Assembly: GCA_947477885.1 (NCBI GenBank)
Contig: CANJUD010000003.1
Coordinates: forward strand, 124,001 to 188,000
Origin: Bacteroidota bacterium
GTDB lineage: Bacteria > Bacteroidota > Bacteroidia > UKL13-3
Length of the DNA stretch: 64,000 bases
Direction of reading: 5' to 3'
A program made the translations under genes and the position numbers. The notes under the pieces were generated by a model. The model was not told the origin of the DNA, did not search any database, and was given only the letters and a program-made list of their open reading frames with translations. Of this stretch, positions 54,130 to 61,359 are shown piece after piece; the first letter of the stretch is position 1, and each line of letters begins with the position of its first letter.

Positions 54130-55506
54130 ATGTCAGAATTCCAACTTATTATGCCCAAAATGGGCGAAAGCATTGCAGAAGCCACTATTATTCGGTGGCT
54201 TAAAAATGAAGGCGATACCATTGCTGCTGATGAAAGCGTGCTGGAAATTGCCACGGATAAAGTGGATAGTGAAGTGCCCACGCCTAAAGGTGGAGTACTG
54301 CTCAAAAAATTATATAATGAAAATGATGTGGTGGCAGTAGGCCAAGCTATTGCTATTATTAGCATTGAAGCAGGAGCTACACAAACAGCCCCAGCACCTG
54401 TGGTTGCTGCTTATGAGCAAGTTGTAGAGCCAGTAGCAATTATAGAAAAACAAATTGAACATGCCGTGCAAACTGCCAAACCTGTTGCTATTGCTCCACA
54501 AGGGAATCGATTTTATAGTCCCTTGGTTTTGAATATTGCCAAAGGAGAAAATGTATCGATGAGCGAATTGGAACAAATGCCAGGAACCGGTAGTGAAGGC
54601 CGTGTTACCAAACGCGATATCATGGCTTATATAAATGGCGGACGCAAACTTTCTGCGGCAACTGAAACCCCAGCCGCCGCTCCAGAAATATCTGAAACTA
54701 AAAAATCTGCTCCAGAAGTTTCGCAGCCAATCGAACAAAAGAAATCAGAGTCGTCGCCAGCAACTTTAAATAGTGGATCAAAGATAACTATGATGCCTGG
54801 TGATGAAATTATAGAAATGGATCGCATGCGTAAACTGATTGCCGACCATATGGTGATGAGTATGCAAACGAGTCCGCATGTAACCAGTTTTGTGGAAGCG
54901 GATGTGACCAACTTGGTGATGTGGCGTGAGAAACACAAGTCTGCATTTGAAAAACGCGAAGGCGAAAAAATAACTTTCACTCCTTGTTTTATTGAAGCAG
55001 TTACCAAAGCGATTAAAGATTTCCCAATGATTAATGTATCAGTGGATGGCAATCAAATTATTAAACGCAAATCAATCAATATAGGAATGGCCGCAGCATT
55101 GCCTACGGGTAATTTAATAGTTCCTGTAATACGCAATGCCGATCAACTTAATTTATATGGACTCACCAAATCTGTAAATGATTTGGCCAATAAAGCTCGA
55201 AATAATAAATTAAGTCCTGATGATATACAGGGCGGAACTTTTACTATTACAAATGTTGGAGGTTTTGGAAATTTGATGGGCACACCTATTATAAACCAAC
55301 CTCAAGTTGCGATACTTGCCACAGGTACTATTAAAAAGAAACCTGCAGTAATGGAGACAGAATATGGAGATACAATTGCTATCAGACATATGATGTTTCT
55401 TTCATTAAGTTACGACCATAGAGTTGTTGATGGTTCACTGGGTGGAACTTTCTTGCGTCGTATTGCTGATTATTTAGAGCAATGGGATGTGAATAGGGAA
55501 GTATGA
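54130..55506 (+). CDS. 2-oxo acid dehydrogenase complex E2 component (dihydrolipoamide acyltransferase)
   Basis: E2 is the lipoyl-bearing core of pyruvate, 2-oxoglutarate or branched-chain dehydrogenase complexes. The 458-residue protein has an N-terminal lipoyl domain with Lys44 in EIATDKVDSEVP and an Ala/Pro-rich linker. A peripheral subunit-binding domain follows near 135-175 (FYSPLVLNIAKGENVSMSELEQMPG given in outline, then EGRVTKRDIMAYI), then a second linker. The catalytic domain ends with the active-site motif HRVVDG (His430, Asp434). The sequence resembles the branched-chain/acetoin-type E2 used in Bacteroidota; the substrate is uncertain. No E1 or E3 gene is next to it. Confidence 0.9.
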   Translation: MSEFQLIMPKMGESIAEATIIRWLKNEGDTIAADESVLEIATDKVDSEVPTPKGGVLLKKLYNENDVVAVGQAIAIISIEAGATQTAPAPVVAAYEQVVEPVAIIEKQIEHAVQTAKPVAIAPQGNRFYSPLVLNIAKGENVSMSELEQMPGTGSEGRVTKRDIMAYINGGRKLSAATETPAAAPEISETKKSAPEVSQPIEQKKSESSPATLNSGSKITMMPGDEIIEMDRMRKLIADHMVMSMQTSPHVTSFVEADVTNLVMWREKHKSAFEKREGEKITFTPCFIEAVTKAIKDFPMINVSVDGNQIIKRKSINIGMAAALPTGNLIVPVIRNADQLNLYGLTKSVNDLANKARNNKLSPDDIQGGTFTITNVGGFGNLMGTPIINQPQVAILATGTIKKKPAVMETEYGDTIAIRHMMFLSLSYDHRVVDGSLGGTFLRRIADYLEQWDVNREV

Positions 55507-55510
55507 TAGA

Positions 55511-55559
55511 GGAATAAGGAATAAGGAGTAAGTAGTAAGTAGTAAGGGATAAGGGATAA
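55511..55559 (+). repeat. Seven heptamers GKRRTAA after the E2 gene
   Basis: Units GGAATAA, GGAATAA, GGAGTAA, GTAGTAA, GTAGTAA, GGGATAA, GGGATAA run without gaps from 55511 to 55559. Shorter heptamer pairs (CCATTAA twice, 55616-55629) lie just before the next gene. Confidence 0.82.
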
Positions 55560-55654
55560 GGTGTCAAGTATTACTGTTCTGCTGCACTAGTTAGTAATAT
55601 AGAATTAGGCGTCAGCCATTAACCATTAACCACTGGTCAATAAAAATATATATA

Positions 55655-56089
55655 ATGCAAACTCAAAACTATAATAACCATCGCCAAAAAATAAAACCAT
55701 TTGTATTATACTTATGTGCTTTATTGGTTTTAATTTTTCTTTCATCTGCATTTAGTTTGGGTTATAGAATATATCATTGCGAAAAGTTATATGTATCAAT
55801 TCATTTGCTAGGAATATCATTAGCACTTGTTGGTTTGTTTATATATAGTTATGTTAGGATATTTGCTTTACAAGACAGACTGATTAAACAAGAATTAAAT
55901 TTTAGACATTATATATTATATAACAAAACATTGGACGAAAGATTAAACACTAGACAAATTGTAGCCCTAAGATTCGCGTCTGATGCGGAGTTGCCTAGTT
56001 TGATAGAGCAAGCGATTAATGAAAAACTTTCCAATACTGAAATCAAGAAACGGATTAGCAATTGGGTGGGAGATTACGGGAGAGTATAA
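55655..56089 (+). CDS. DUF6526 family membrane protein
   Basis: The 144-residue protein has two membrane helices at about residues 17-36 and 47-66, a short basic N-terminus and a cytoplasmic C-terminal half. The conserved family pattern is visible: NYNNHRQKIKPF near the start, ALQDRLIKQELNFRHYIL after the second helix, then LNTRQIVALRFASDAELPSLIEQAI and IKKRISNWVGDYGRV. The function of the family is unknown. It is flanked on both sides by heptamer repeats, which suggests that it forms its own transcription unit. Confidence 0.85.
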   Translation: MQTQNYNNHRQKIKPFVLYLCALLVLIFLSSAFSLGYRIYHCEKLYVSIHLLGISLALVGLFIYSYVRIFALQDRLIKQELNFRHYILYNKTLDERLNTRQIVALRFASDAELPSLIEQAINEKLSNTEIKKRISNWVGDYGRV

Positions 56090-56160
56090 AGTATATAGTA
56101 TAAGGTATAAAGACGAAGGACATAAGATGAATGATGAATGGTGAGTGATGAATGATGAAT
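56083..56160 (+). repeat. Two adjoining heptamer tracts after the DUF6526 gene
   Basis: AGTATAA, AGTATAT, AGTATAA, GGTATAA fill 56083-56110. Two loosely related heptamers follow, then after a one-base phase change GATGAAT, GATGAAT, GGTGAGT, GATGAAT, GATGAAT fill 56126-56160. The first unit overlaps the end of the coding region. Confidence 0.8.
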
Positions 56161-56234
56161 GGCGGAGGCCAGATAATAGATATAATAAATCAGAAGAACA
56201 ATAGAAAAAATAACAATGTGGAAGTAGCGACAAA

Positions 56235-56312
56235 GTCTTTAATCTTTCGTCTTTATACTTTAATCTAGCAACAACATGGAAGCAGCGGCAAATACTTTAT
56301 ACTATATACTTT
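56235..56312 (+). repeat. Heptamer tracts before the fumarase gene
   Basis: GTCTTTA, ATCTTTC, GTCTTTA, TACTTTA, ATCTAGC fill 56235-56269. ATACTTT, ATACTAT, ATACTTT fill 56292-56312. The second set is the reverse complement of the AGTATAA/AGTATAT family at 56083, so the two flank the gap as inverted copies. Confidence 0.75.
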
Positions 56313-56322
56313 CTACTAAACA

Positions 56323-57852
56323 ATGACCACACTAGAACAAAGCATTTACGATTTAATCGTAGAAACGAGTACCAACTTACCTAGCGATGTGCGTAGGTCG
56401 GTTTTAAAAGCACATAACAGTGAATTAAAAGGTACCAAAGCAGGAATCGCACTCGATACTATTACCAATAATATTGATATGGCTTGCGATTTGGTGGGAC
56501 CCATTTGCCAAGATACCGGCATGCCCACATTTGAAGTAAAAACTCCAGTGGGTTTTGATCAGATTGAACTGGAAGAAGTAATTAAAAATATGATAGCACA
56601 TGCTACCATACAAGGTAAACTTCGCACCAATTCTGTTGACCCAATTGACGGAACCAATACAGGAAATAATTTAGGACCCGGAACACCAGTTATACATTTC
56701 CATCAGCACCGCGAAGATTATATAGATATCCGTTTATTATTAAAAGGTGGTGGTTGCGAAAATAAAAATATTCAATATTCATTGCCCTGCGAATTGGAAC
56801 ATTTGGGAAAAGCAGGCCGTGATGTGGATGGCATACGCAAATGTATTATGCATGCAGTATGGCAAGCACAGGGTCAGGGCTGCTCTACAGGTTTTATAGG
56901 TGTAGGAATTGGTGGCGATAGAACAAGTGGTTATACACTTGCTAAAGAACAATTATTTAGAAGAGTGGATGACGAAAATTCAGATCCAATATTGCGTGAT
57001 TTAGAAACCTATATCATGGATAATGCCGATAAATTAAAAATCGGTACCATGGGTTTTGGCGGATTGGTAACTTTGCTCGGTTGCAAAATTGGAAAGTATA
57101 ATAGACTGCCTGCATCGTTTTTTGTGAGTGTAGCATATAACTGTTGGGCATATCGCAGACTGGGTGTAAAGATTAATGCAGCAGATGGATGTATTATAGA
57201 GTGGATGTATCGTGATGCAGATGAGCCTAAAAAATTATATGATGAATCAGCAGCTGAAAAAACTTCTGATATAAAAGTACATAGTTTAACACCGCCCATT
57301 AGTGAAGAACAAATACGCAAAATAAAAGCAGGTGATGTAGTAGAATTAAATGGTATTATATATACTGGCCGCGATGCGATGCATCATTATATGTTGGAGC
57401 ACGACGCACCTTTCGATTTGCATGGCGCAGTTATATATCATTGCGGACCTGTAATAAATAAAGATGCTGAAGGCAAATGGAAAATCACTGCGGCGGGGCC
57501 AACAACAAGTATCCGCGAAGAACCTTACCAAGGAACTATTTTGAAAAAAACTGGAGCTAGGGTAGTGATGGGCAAAGGCGGAATGGGCCCAAAAACTTTA
57601 GATGCGTGCAAAGAACATGGTGCTATATATTTGAATGCAATAGGTGGTGCCGCACAATATTATGCCCGCTGTATTAAAGAAGTTGTAGACGGAAAATGTT
57701 TGGAATTTGGAACACCCGAAGCGATGTGGCAAATAGAGGTAGAAGGCTTTAGAGCAATATGTACCATGGATAGTCATGGTAACTCATTACACAAAGAAGT
57801 ATTGGCTGATAGCGGAAAAGAACTTGAGCAGTTTGCTGATAAAGTTTTTTGA
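56323..57852 (+). CDS. fum: Fumarate hydratase class I
   Basis: Class I fumarase is an oxygen-sensitive 4Fe-4S enzyme that hydrates fumarate to malate in the TCA cycle. The 509-residue protein carries the alpha and beta parts in one chain, like E. coli FumA/FumB. The candidate cluster cysteines are in GPICQDTGMP near residue 66, CELEHLG or the nearby region, and TLLGCKIG near 250. The beta part shows GRDAMHHYMLEHDAP near 350, YHCGPV, TSIREEPYQ and GKGGMGPKTLDACKEHGAIYL near 428. The assignment of the three cluster cysteines is by analogy. It is a single gene with heptamer repeats upstream. Confidence 0.93.
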   Translation: MTTLEQSIYDLIVETSTNLPSDVRRSVLKAHNSELKGTKAGIALDTITNNIDMACDLVGPICQDTGMPTFEVKTPVGFDQIELEEVIKNMIAHATIQGKLRTNSVDPIDGTNTGNNLGPGTPVIHFHQHREDYIDIRLLLKGGGCENKNIQYSLPCELEHLGKAGRDVDGIRKCIMHAVWQAQGQGCSTGFIGVGIGGDRTSGYTLAKEQLFRRVDDENSDPILRDLETYIMDNADKLKIGTMGFGGLVTLLGCKIGKYNRLPASFFVSVAYNCWAYRRLGVKINAADGCIIEWMYRDADEPKKLYDESAAEKTSDIKVHSLTPPISEEQIRKIKAGDVVELNGIIYTGRDAMHHYMLEHDAPFDLHGAVIYHCGPVINKDAEGKWKITAAGPTTSIREEPYQGTILKKTGARVVMGKGGMGPKTLDACKEHGAIYLNAIGGAAQYYARCIKEVVDGKCLEFGTPEAMWQIEVEGFRAICTMDSHGNSLHKEVLADSGKELEQFADKVF

Positions 57853-57909
57853 TAAACACATACAACCAAAAATAATGAGTGAGCGTTAAGAATATATATT
57901 AAATTTCTT

Positions 57910-58695
57910 TTGAAAAAGTCTGTACACATATTTATATATATAATTGCAACTATTTTATTTGCAAATTCAAACATATATGCCCAACAAAAAAAACCATTAG
58001 TACGACCCAATAGGGCAGTACAATATTTATTTCAATACACCCCAATAAAACCCATGGGCGAAATGGGCAAAAAATTTGGCATCATGAATACTATCGGATT
58101 TGGTGTGGGATTTAAATCGAATAAGCGTTGGCAATTTGCAACCTATGGAAGGTTTATGTATGGTAATAGTGTAGTGATGGTAAATCCGCTACAATATATT
58201 AATACTATTGATGGCGATATTATTAATGCAGATGGTTCTTTAATTCAACCCCGATATTATGCAAGGGGTATGCAAATTATGGCAGAGGTGGGTAAAGTTT
58301 TTTTGCTGAACCCCAAGCGAAATACAGGAACAGGAATATTGCTCAGTTTTGGTGGTGGTTATGTGCAGCACAAGTTGCGAATAGAAATTCCGGGCGAAGG
58401 AGCACCGCAACTATATCCCGATTATAAACATGGATATGATAGATTTCACAGTGGATTTTGTATGAGCCAATATATAGCCTTCCAATATATGGATCCCAAA
58501 AACAGAACTGTCAATTTTCAAATAGGATTGGAGCTCAACGAAGCATGGACCATCAACCGCCGTGGATTTAACTACGACGAAAGACAATATGATACCAAAA
58601 CTAAACGTGATTATTTCCCCGGCATCAGGTTTTGCTGGTTTATCCCGAAATACTTGAAAGGGTTTCAGGATGGGGATGGGTATCGGTGGAAATAA
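57910..58695 (+). CDS. Secreted or outer-membrane protein of unknown function
   Basis: From TTG 57910 the product is 261 residues and starts with a clear signal peptide: KKSVHIFIYIIATILFANSNIYAQ, cleaved after YAQ or nearby. No ATG gives this N-terminus. The mature protein alternates short hydrophobic strands and aromatic residues (IGFGVGFKSNKRWQFATYG, ILLSFGGGYVQHK, YIAFQYMDP) and suggests a small outer-membrane barrel. A Tyr/Arg/Asp-rich end (FNYDERQYDTKTKRDYFPG) is followed by FCWFIPKYLKGFQ. I do not recognise a characterised family. It lies 57 bases after the fumarase gene and may be co-transcribed. Confidence 0.65.
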   Translation: MKKSVHIFIYIIATILFANSNIYAQQKKPLVRPNRAVQYLFQYTPIKPMGEMGKKFGIMNTIGFGVGFKSNKRWQFATYGRFMYGNSVVMVNPLQYINTIDGDIINADGSLIQPRYYARGMQIMAEVGKVFLLNPKRNTGTGILLSFGGGYVQHKLRIEIPGEGAPQLYPDYKHGYDRFHSGFCMSQYIAFQYMDPKNRTVNFQIGLELNEAWTINRRGFNYDERQYDTKTKRDYFPGIRFCWFIPKYLKGFQDGDGYRWK

Positions 58696-59112
58696 AAACT
58701 TATATTTTAACTCAAAGTTGTCGACGTTCTACAAGAACGGTGACTTAATATAGAATGAAGGATTTGCAATCCATCAACCCAAGCACACTTATTAATTATA
58801 TACAATTGTTTCAACTATCCCCTCCGTGGTAGATGTATCGCCGTTCAAAAGAACGGACTTTATTAAAAGTCACCGTTTTGCAAAACGGCGACAACAGGTT
58901 AGGCAGTTTTTATTTTTGTCAAAAATAAATTTGCATTTGTAATCTGGCAACCCTAGCACCTCTCTTAAATTATATATATTGTTTCAATAAACACAAAGTA
59001 GGCAATTGTGCGAACACGATTTTAAAAATTAAAGGATTAGCATGATTATTATAATATAATTCATTAGTCTTTCATCTTTTGTTTTTCGGGATGATGATGA
59101 GTTTAATATCAC
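58696..59112. other. Intergenic region with three palindromic element copies
   Basis: Element A (58717-58746) and element C (58867-58895) are inverted copies of one another, each a CCGTT/AACGG palindrome flanked by GTTGTCG and GTGACTT. Copy C contains the perfect 16-base palindrome CCGTTTTGCAAAACGG (58873-58888). A shorter copy B lies at 58838-58860. The layout is REP/BIME-like. The remaining AT-rich sequence shows no gene. Confidence 0.72.
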
Positions 59113-59143
59113 AAAAAAAAGCCCGAATTCTCATTCAGGCTTT
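59113..59143 (-). terminator. Rho-independent terminator of the TPR-secG unit
   Basis: On the minus strand AGCCTGAAT pairs with ATTCGGGCT (one G-U pair) around GAGA and is followed by eight U. It begins about 20 bases after the secG stop. Confidence 0.88.
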
Positions 59144-59163
59144 TCTATTAAAGATATTTTATA

Positions 59164-59490
59164 TTAAGGAGTTGCAGGTGCTGGAGCTCCAGGTGCGGCA
59201 GGAGGTGCTGCAGGTGCGGCAGAATTATCGAAATGGTCTTTTACTTTGGTGTCGAAACCTTGGCCTTGGTCGGGTTTGCTAAAGCTGGTGCCTAGGCAAA
59301 TTACGAAGATACCGATGACAACACCCCAAGTGATTTTTTCAATAAGGTCACTGGTGCGCTGTACACCCACTATTTGTTGTGGGAAATTGAAGTTGGCAGC
59401 AATGCCACCACCTTTAGGATTTTGAATCAATACCGCCAATATTAATATAAAGGAGATGATGATAAGTATGATGCATAAAAAAGTAAACAT
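59164..59490 (-). CDS. secG: Preprotein translocase subunit SecG
   Basis: SecG is the accessory subunit of the SecYEG channel. The 108-residue protein has two helices: residues 1-20 (LCIILIIISFILILAVLIQ) followed by the conserved NPKGGGIAANF loop near 24-34, and a second helix near 53-70 (KITWGVVIGIFVICLGTSF). The C-terminal 35 residues are Ala/Pro-rich (APAAPPAAPGAPAPATP) and not part of the family core; such low-complexity tails are common in Bacteroidota SecG. It starts one base after the upstream TPR-like gene ends, and a terminator follows. Confidence 0.93.
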   Translation of the reverse strand: MFTFLCIILIIISFILILAVLIQNPKGGGIAANFNFPQQIVGVQRTSDLIEKITWGVVIGIFVICLGTSFSKPDQGQGFDTKVKDHFDNSAAPAAPPAAPGAPAPATP

Positions 59491-59491
59491 A

Positions 59492-60757
59492 TTATTCTAA
59501 GTTATTATCGGTTTTAATCTTTTTAATTTGGGTTGCAAATATCGTAAACTTTTCTGGGAATCTCAAACTTAATTTCTCATAAATTTTTATGGCTTTTAAG
59601 TAGTTGTTTTGCTTCAGTGCAATCTTTGCAAGTGTTTCAGTAGCAAGGTTTTCATCTGGCTCCAAGCTTTTCTTGGCTGCCTTTGAGGGATTGAAAAACT
59701 CTGTTTTAGGTCGGCTAATGGTAGGATTGGAGCTGATGAACTTTTCCAAAATCTCGTCACTGAAAGTAGGTTTTGGAGGTTGAATGGGTTCTTGCTTGGC
59801 AATACTTAGCTGGGATTGCTCATTGCTTTTTTCTGATGATTGAGAAGGTATTATATAATTAGTTTCGGGTTGTTTTAAAGTGCTATTGTCGGTTACATCA
59901 CCAAGGAAAACACTGTTACCCGATGATGATGTTTGCCTGAGCCAATCGGTGAAAGCTCTTTGTGCAATTGGTTCTTCTGCGATAGGTTCGTCAATTATAA
60001 CTGCTTCTACTTCTATCTTAACTGGCAATTCCTCTATAATAGTTTCTTCAACAATAATATCTCCTGTAGTGATATCTTCTATAATCAGTTCTTCTGTAAC
60101 TGTATCTGCAACAATAGTTTCGTCTGCAATAGTCAGTTCTTCTGTTACAATATTAGATATGATAATTTCGTTTTCAATTATTTCTTCAACAACAGAATCT
60201 GTTATAATAGTTTGCTCCTCTATAGTTTCTGCTGTAATGATCTCAGTAATGTAGATTACACCTTCGGGCAGTTCAGGAGCTACGGTCTCTGGTTCGGCTG
60301 GTATGTCAATAGCTTTAGCGGTTATTGGAGTTTCTGTTTCAGCAATAATCTCTGCTTCAGTTTCTATAATACTTTCTGTTTTTTCTTCTGGAATTTCTTC
60401 CGCGGTTTCCGCGGCAACTAATATCACTTCTTCAATCACTTCAATTGGTTCTGCTTCTTGCTCAATCGGTTCAGCAACAGTTTCAGCAACTGGGAAAGCT
60501 ATAGCCTCTATCATCACTGGCTTGCTTGCCGATTTCAATAAACTATATAATAGTGAACGATTGGGTGCATATAATGCCGCTAGTTTCAACTGCTTTTCAA
60601 AAGAATAATTATCTTGGTTTTTTAAACACTTAGCCAATAGCAAATGGGCCGCCTGAAAATACGGGTAGTCTTTGATAAGCCCACGCAACTGAACCTCGTC
60701 ATGCAAGTTCAGGTTATCGGGGTATTGGGTGTATTGGTAGAATTGCCAGGAGTTCAT
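59492..60757 (-). CDS. TPR-like protein with long acidic Ile/Glu/Thr/Val-rich middle
   Basis: The 421-residue protein lacks a signal peptide. The N-terminal part (about 1-80) has helical repeats resembling TPR units (YPYFQAAHLLLAKCLKNQDN, then LKLAALYAPNRSLLYSLL). The middle (about 85-270) is extremely rich in E, I, V, T and A (for example VEEIIENEIIISNIVTEEL), with net negative charge, and looks disordered. The C-terminal part (about 330-421) has another TPR-like helix pair (LAKIALKQNNYLKAIKIYEKLSLRFPEKF). Function unknown. The gene is one base from secG, so the two are co-translated. Its ATG stands seven bases from the large heptamer array, with no recognisable promoter between. Confidence 0.75.
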   Translation of the reverse strand: MNSWQFYQYTQYPDNLNLHDEVQLRGLIKDYPYFQAAHLLLAKCLKNQDNYSFEKQLKLAALYAPNRSLLYSLLKSASKPVMIEAIAFPVAETVAEPIEQEAEPIEVIEEVILVAAETAEEIPEEKTESIIETEAEIIAETETPITAKAIDIPAEPETVAPELPEGVIYITEIITAETIEEQTIITDSVVEEIIENEIIISNIVTEELTIADETIVADTVTEELIIEDITTGDIIVEETIIEELPVKIEVEAVIIDEPIAEEPIAQRAFTDWLRQTSSSGNSVFLGDVTDNSTLKQPETNYIIPSQSSEKSNEQSQLSIAKQEPIQPPKPTFSDEILEKFISSNPTISRPKTEFFNPSKAAKKSLEPDENLATETLAKIALKQNNYLKAIKIYEKLSLRFPEKFTIFATQIKKIKTDNNLE

Positions 60758-60764
60758 ATTAGTG

Positions 60765-61317
60765 GTCAGTAGTCAGTGGTCAGTAGTCAGTGGTCAGTAG
60801 TCAGTGGTCAGTAGTCAGTAGTCAGTGGTCAGTAGTCAGTAGTCAGTAGTCAGTAGTCAGTAGTCAGTGGTCAGTAGTCAGTGGTCAGTAGTCAGTAGTC
60901 AGTAGTCAGTAGTCAGTGGTCAGTGGTCAGTAGTCAGTAGTCAGTGGTCAGTGGTCAGTAGTCAGTGGTCAGTAGTCAGTGGTCAGTAGTCAGTAGTCAG
61001 TGGTCAGTAGTCAGTGGTCAGTAGTCAGTGGTCAGTAGTCAGTGGTCAGTAGTCAGTGGTCAGTAGTCAGTGGTCAGTGGTCAGTGGTCAGTAGTCAGTG
61101 GTCAGTAGTCAGTAGTCAGTAGTCAGTGGTCAGTGGTCAGTGGTCAGTAGTCAGTGGTCAGTAGTCAGTAGTCAGTAGTCAGTGGTCAGTAGTCAGTAGT
61201 CAGTAGTCAGTAGTCAGTGGTCAGTGGTCAGTAGTCAGTGGTCAGTAGTCAGTGGTCAGTAGTCAGTAGTCAGTGGTCAGTAGTCAGTGGTCAGTGGTCA
61301 GTGGTCAGTGGTCAGTG
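60765..61317 (+). repeat. Perfect array of 79 heptamers GTCAGTR
   Basis: The 553 bases are exactly 79 consecutive 7-base units with no insertion or deletion. The first six bases are always GTCAGT and the seventh is A (43 units) or G (36 units). The order is irregular, with alternating AG stretches and runs up to five A or five G. It fills almost the whole gap between the TPR-secG unit and the T9SS gene at 61360. It has stops in all frames, so it is not coding. Right after it four inverted-sense units (ACTGATT, ACTGGCT, ACTGATT, ACTGTTT; 61334-61361) run into the stop codon of the next gene. Confidence 0.97.
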
Positions 61318-61359
61318 GTGGTTGCCGTATGGCACTGATTACTGGCTACTGATTACTGT

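Noticed and set aside
59880-60421. Ser/Ile-rich and Phe/Asn-rich plus-strand frames opposite the TPR-like gene
   Set aside because: They result from the repetitive GAA/ATT-type codons of the real gene on the minus strand.
60765-61317. CRISPR-like array
   Set aside because: The units are directly adjacent 7-base repeats with no spacers, and no cas genes are near.
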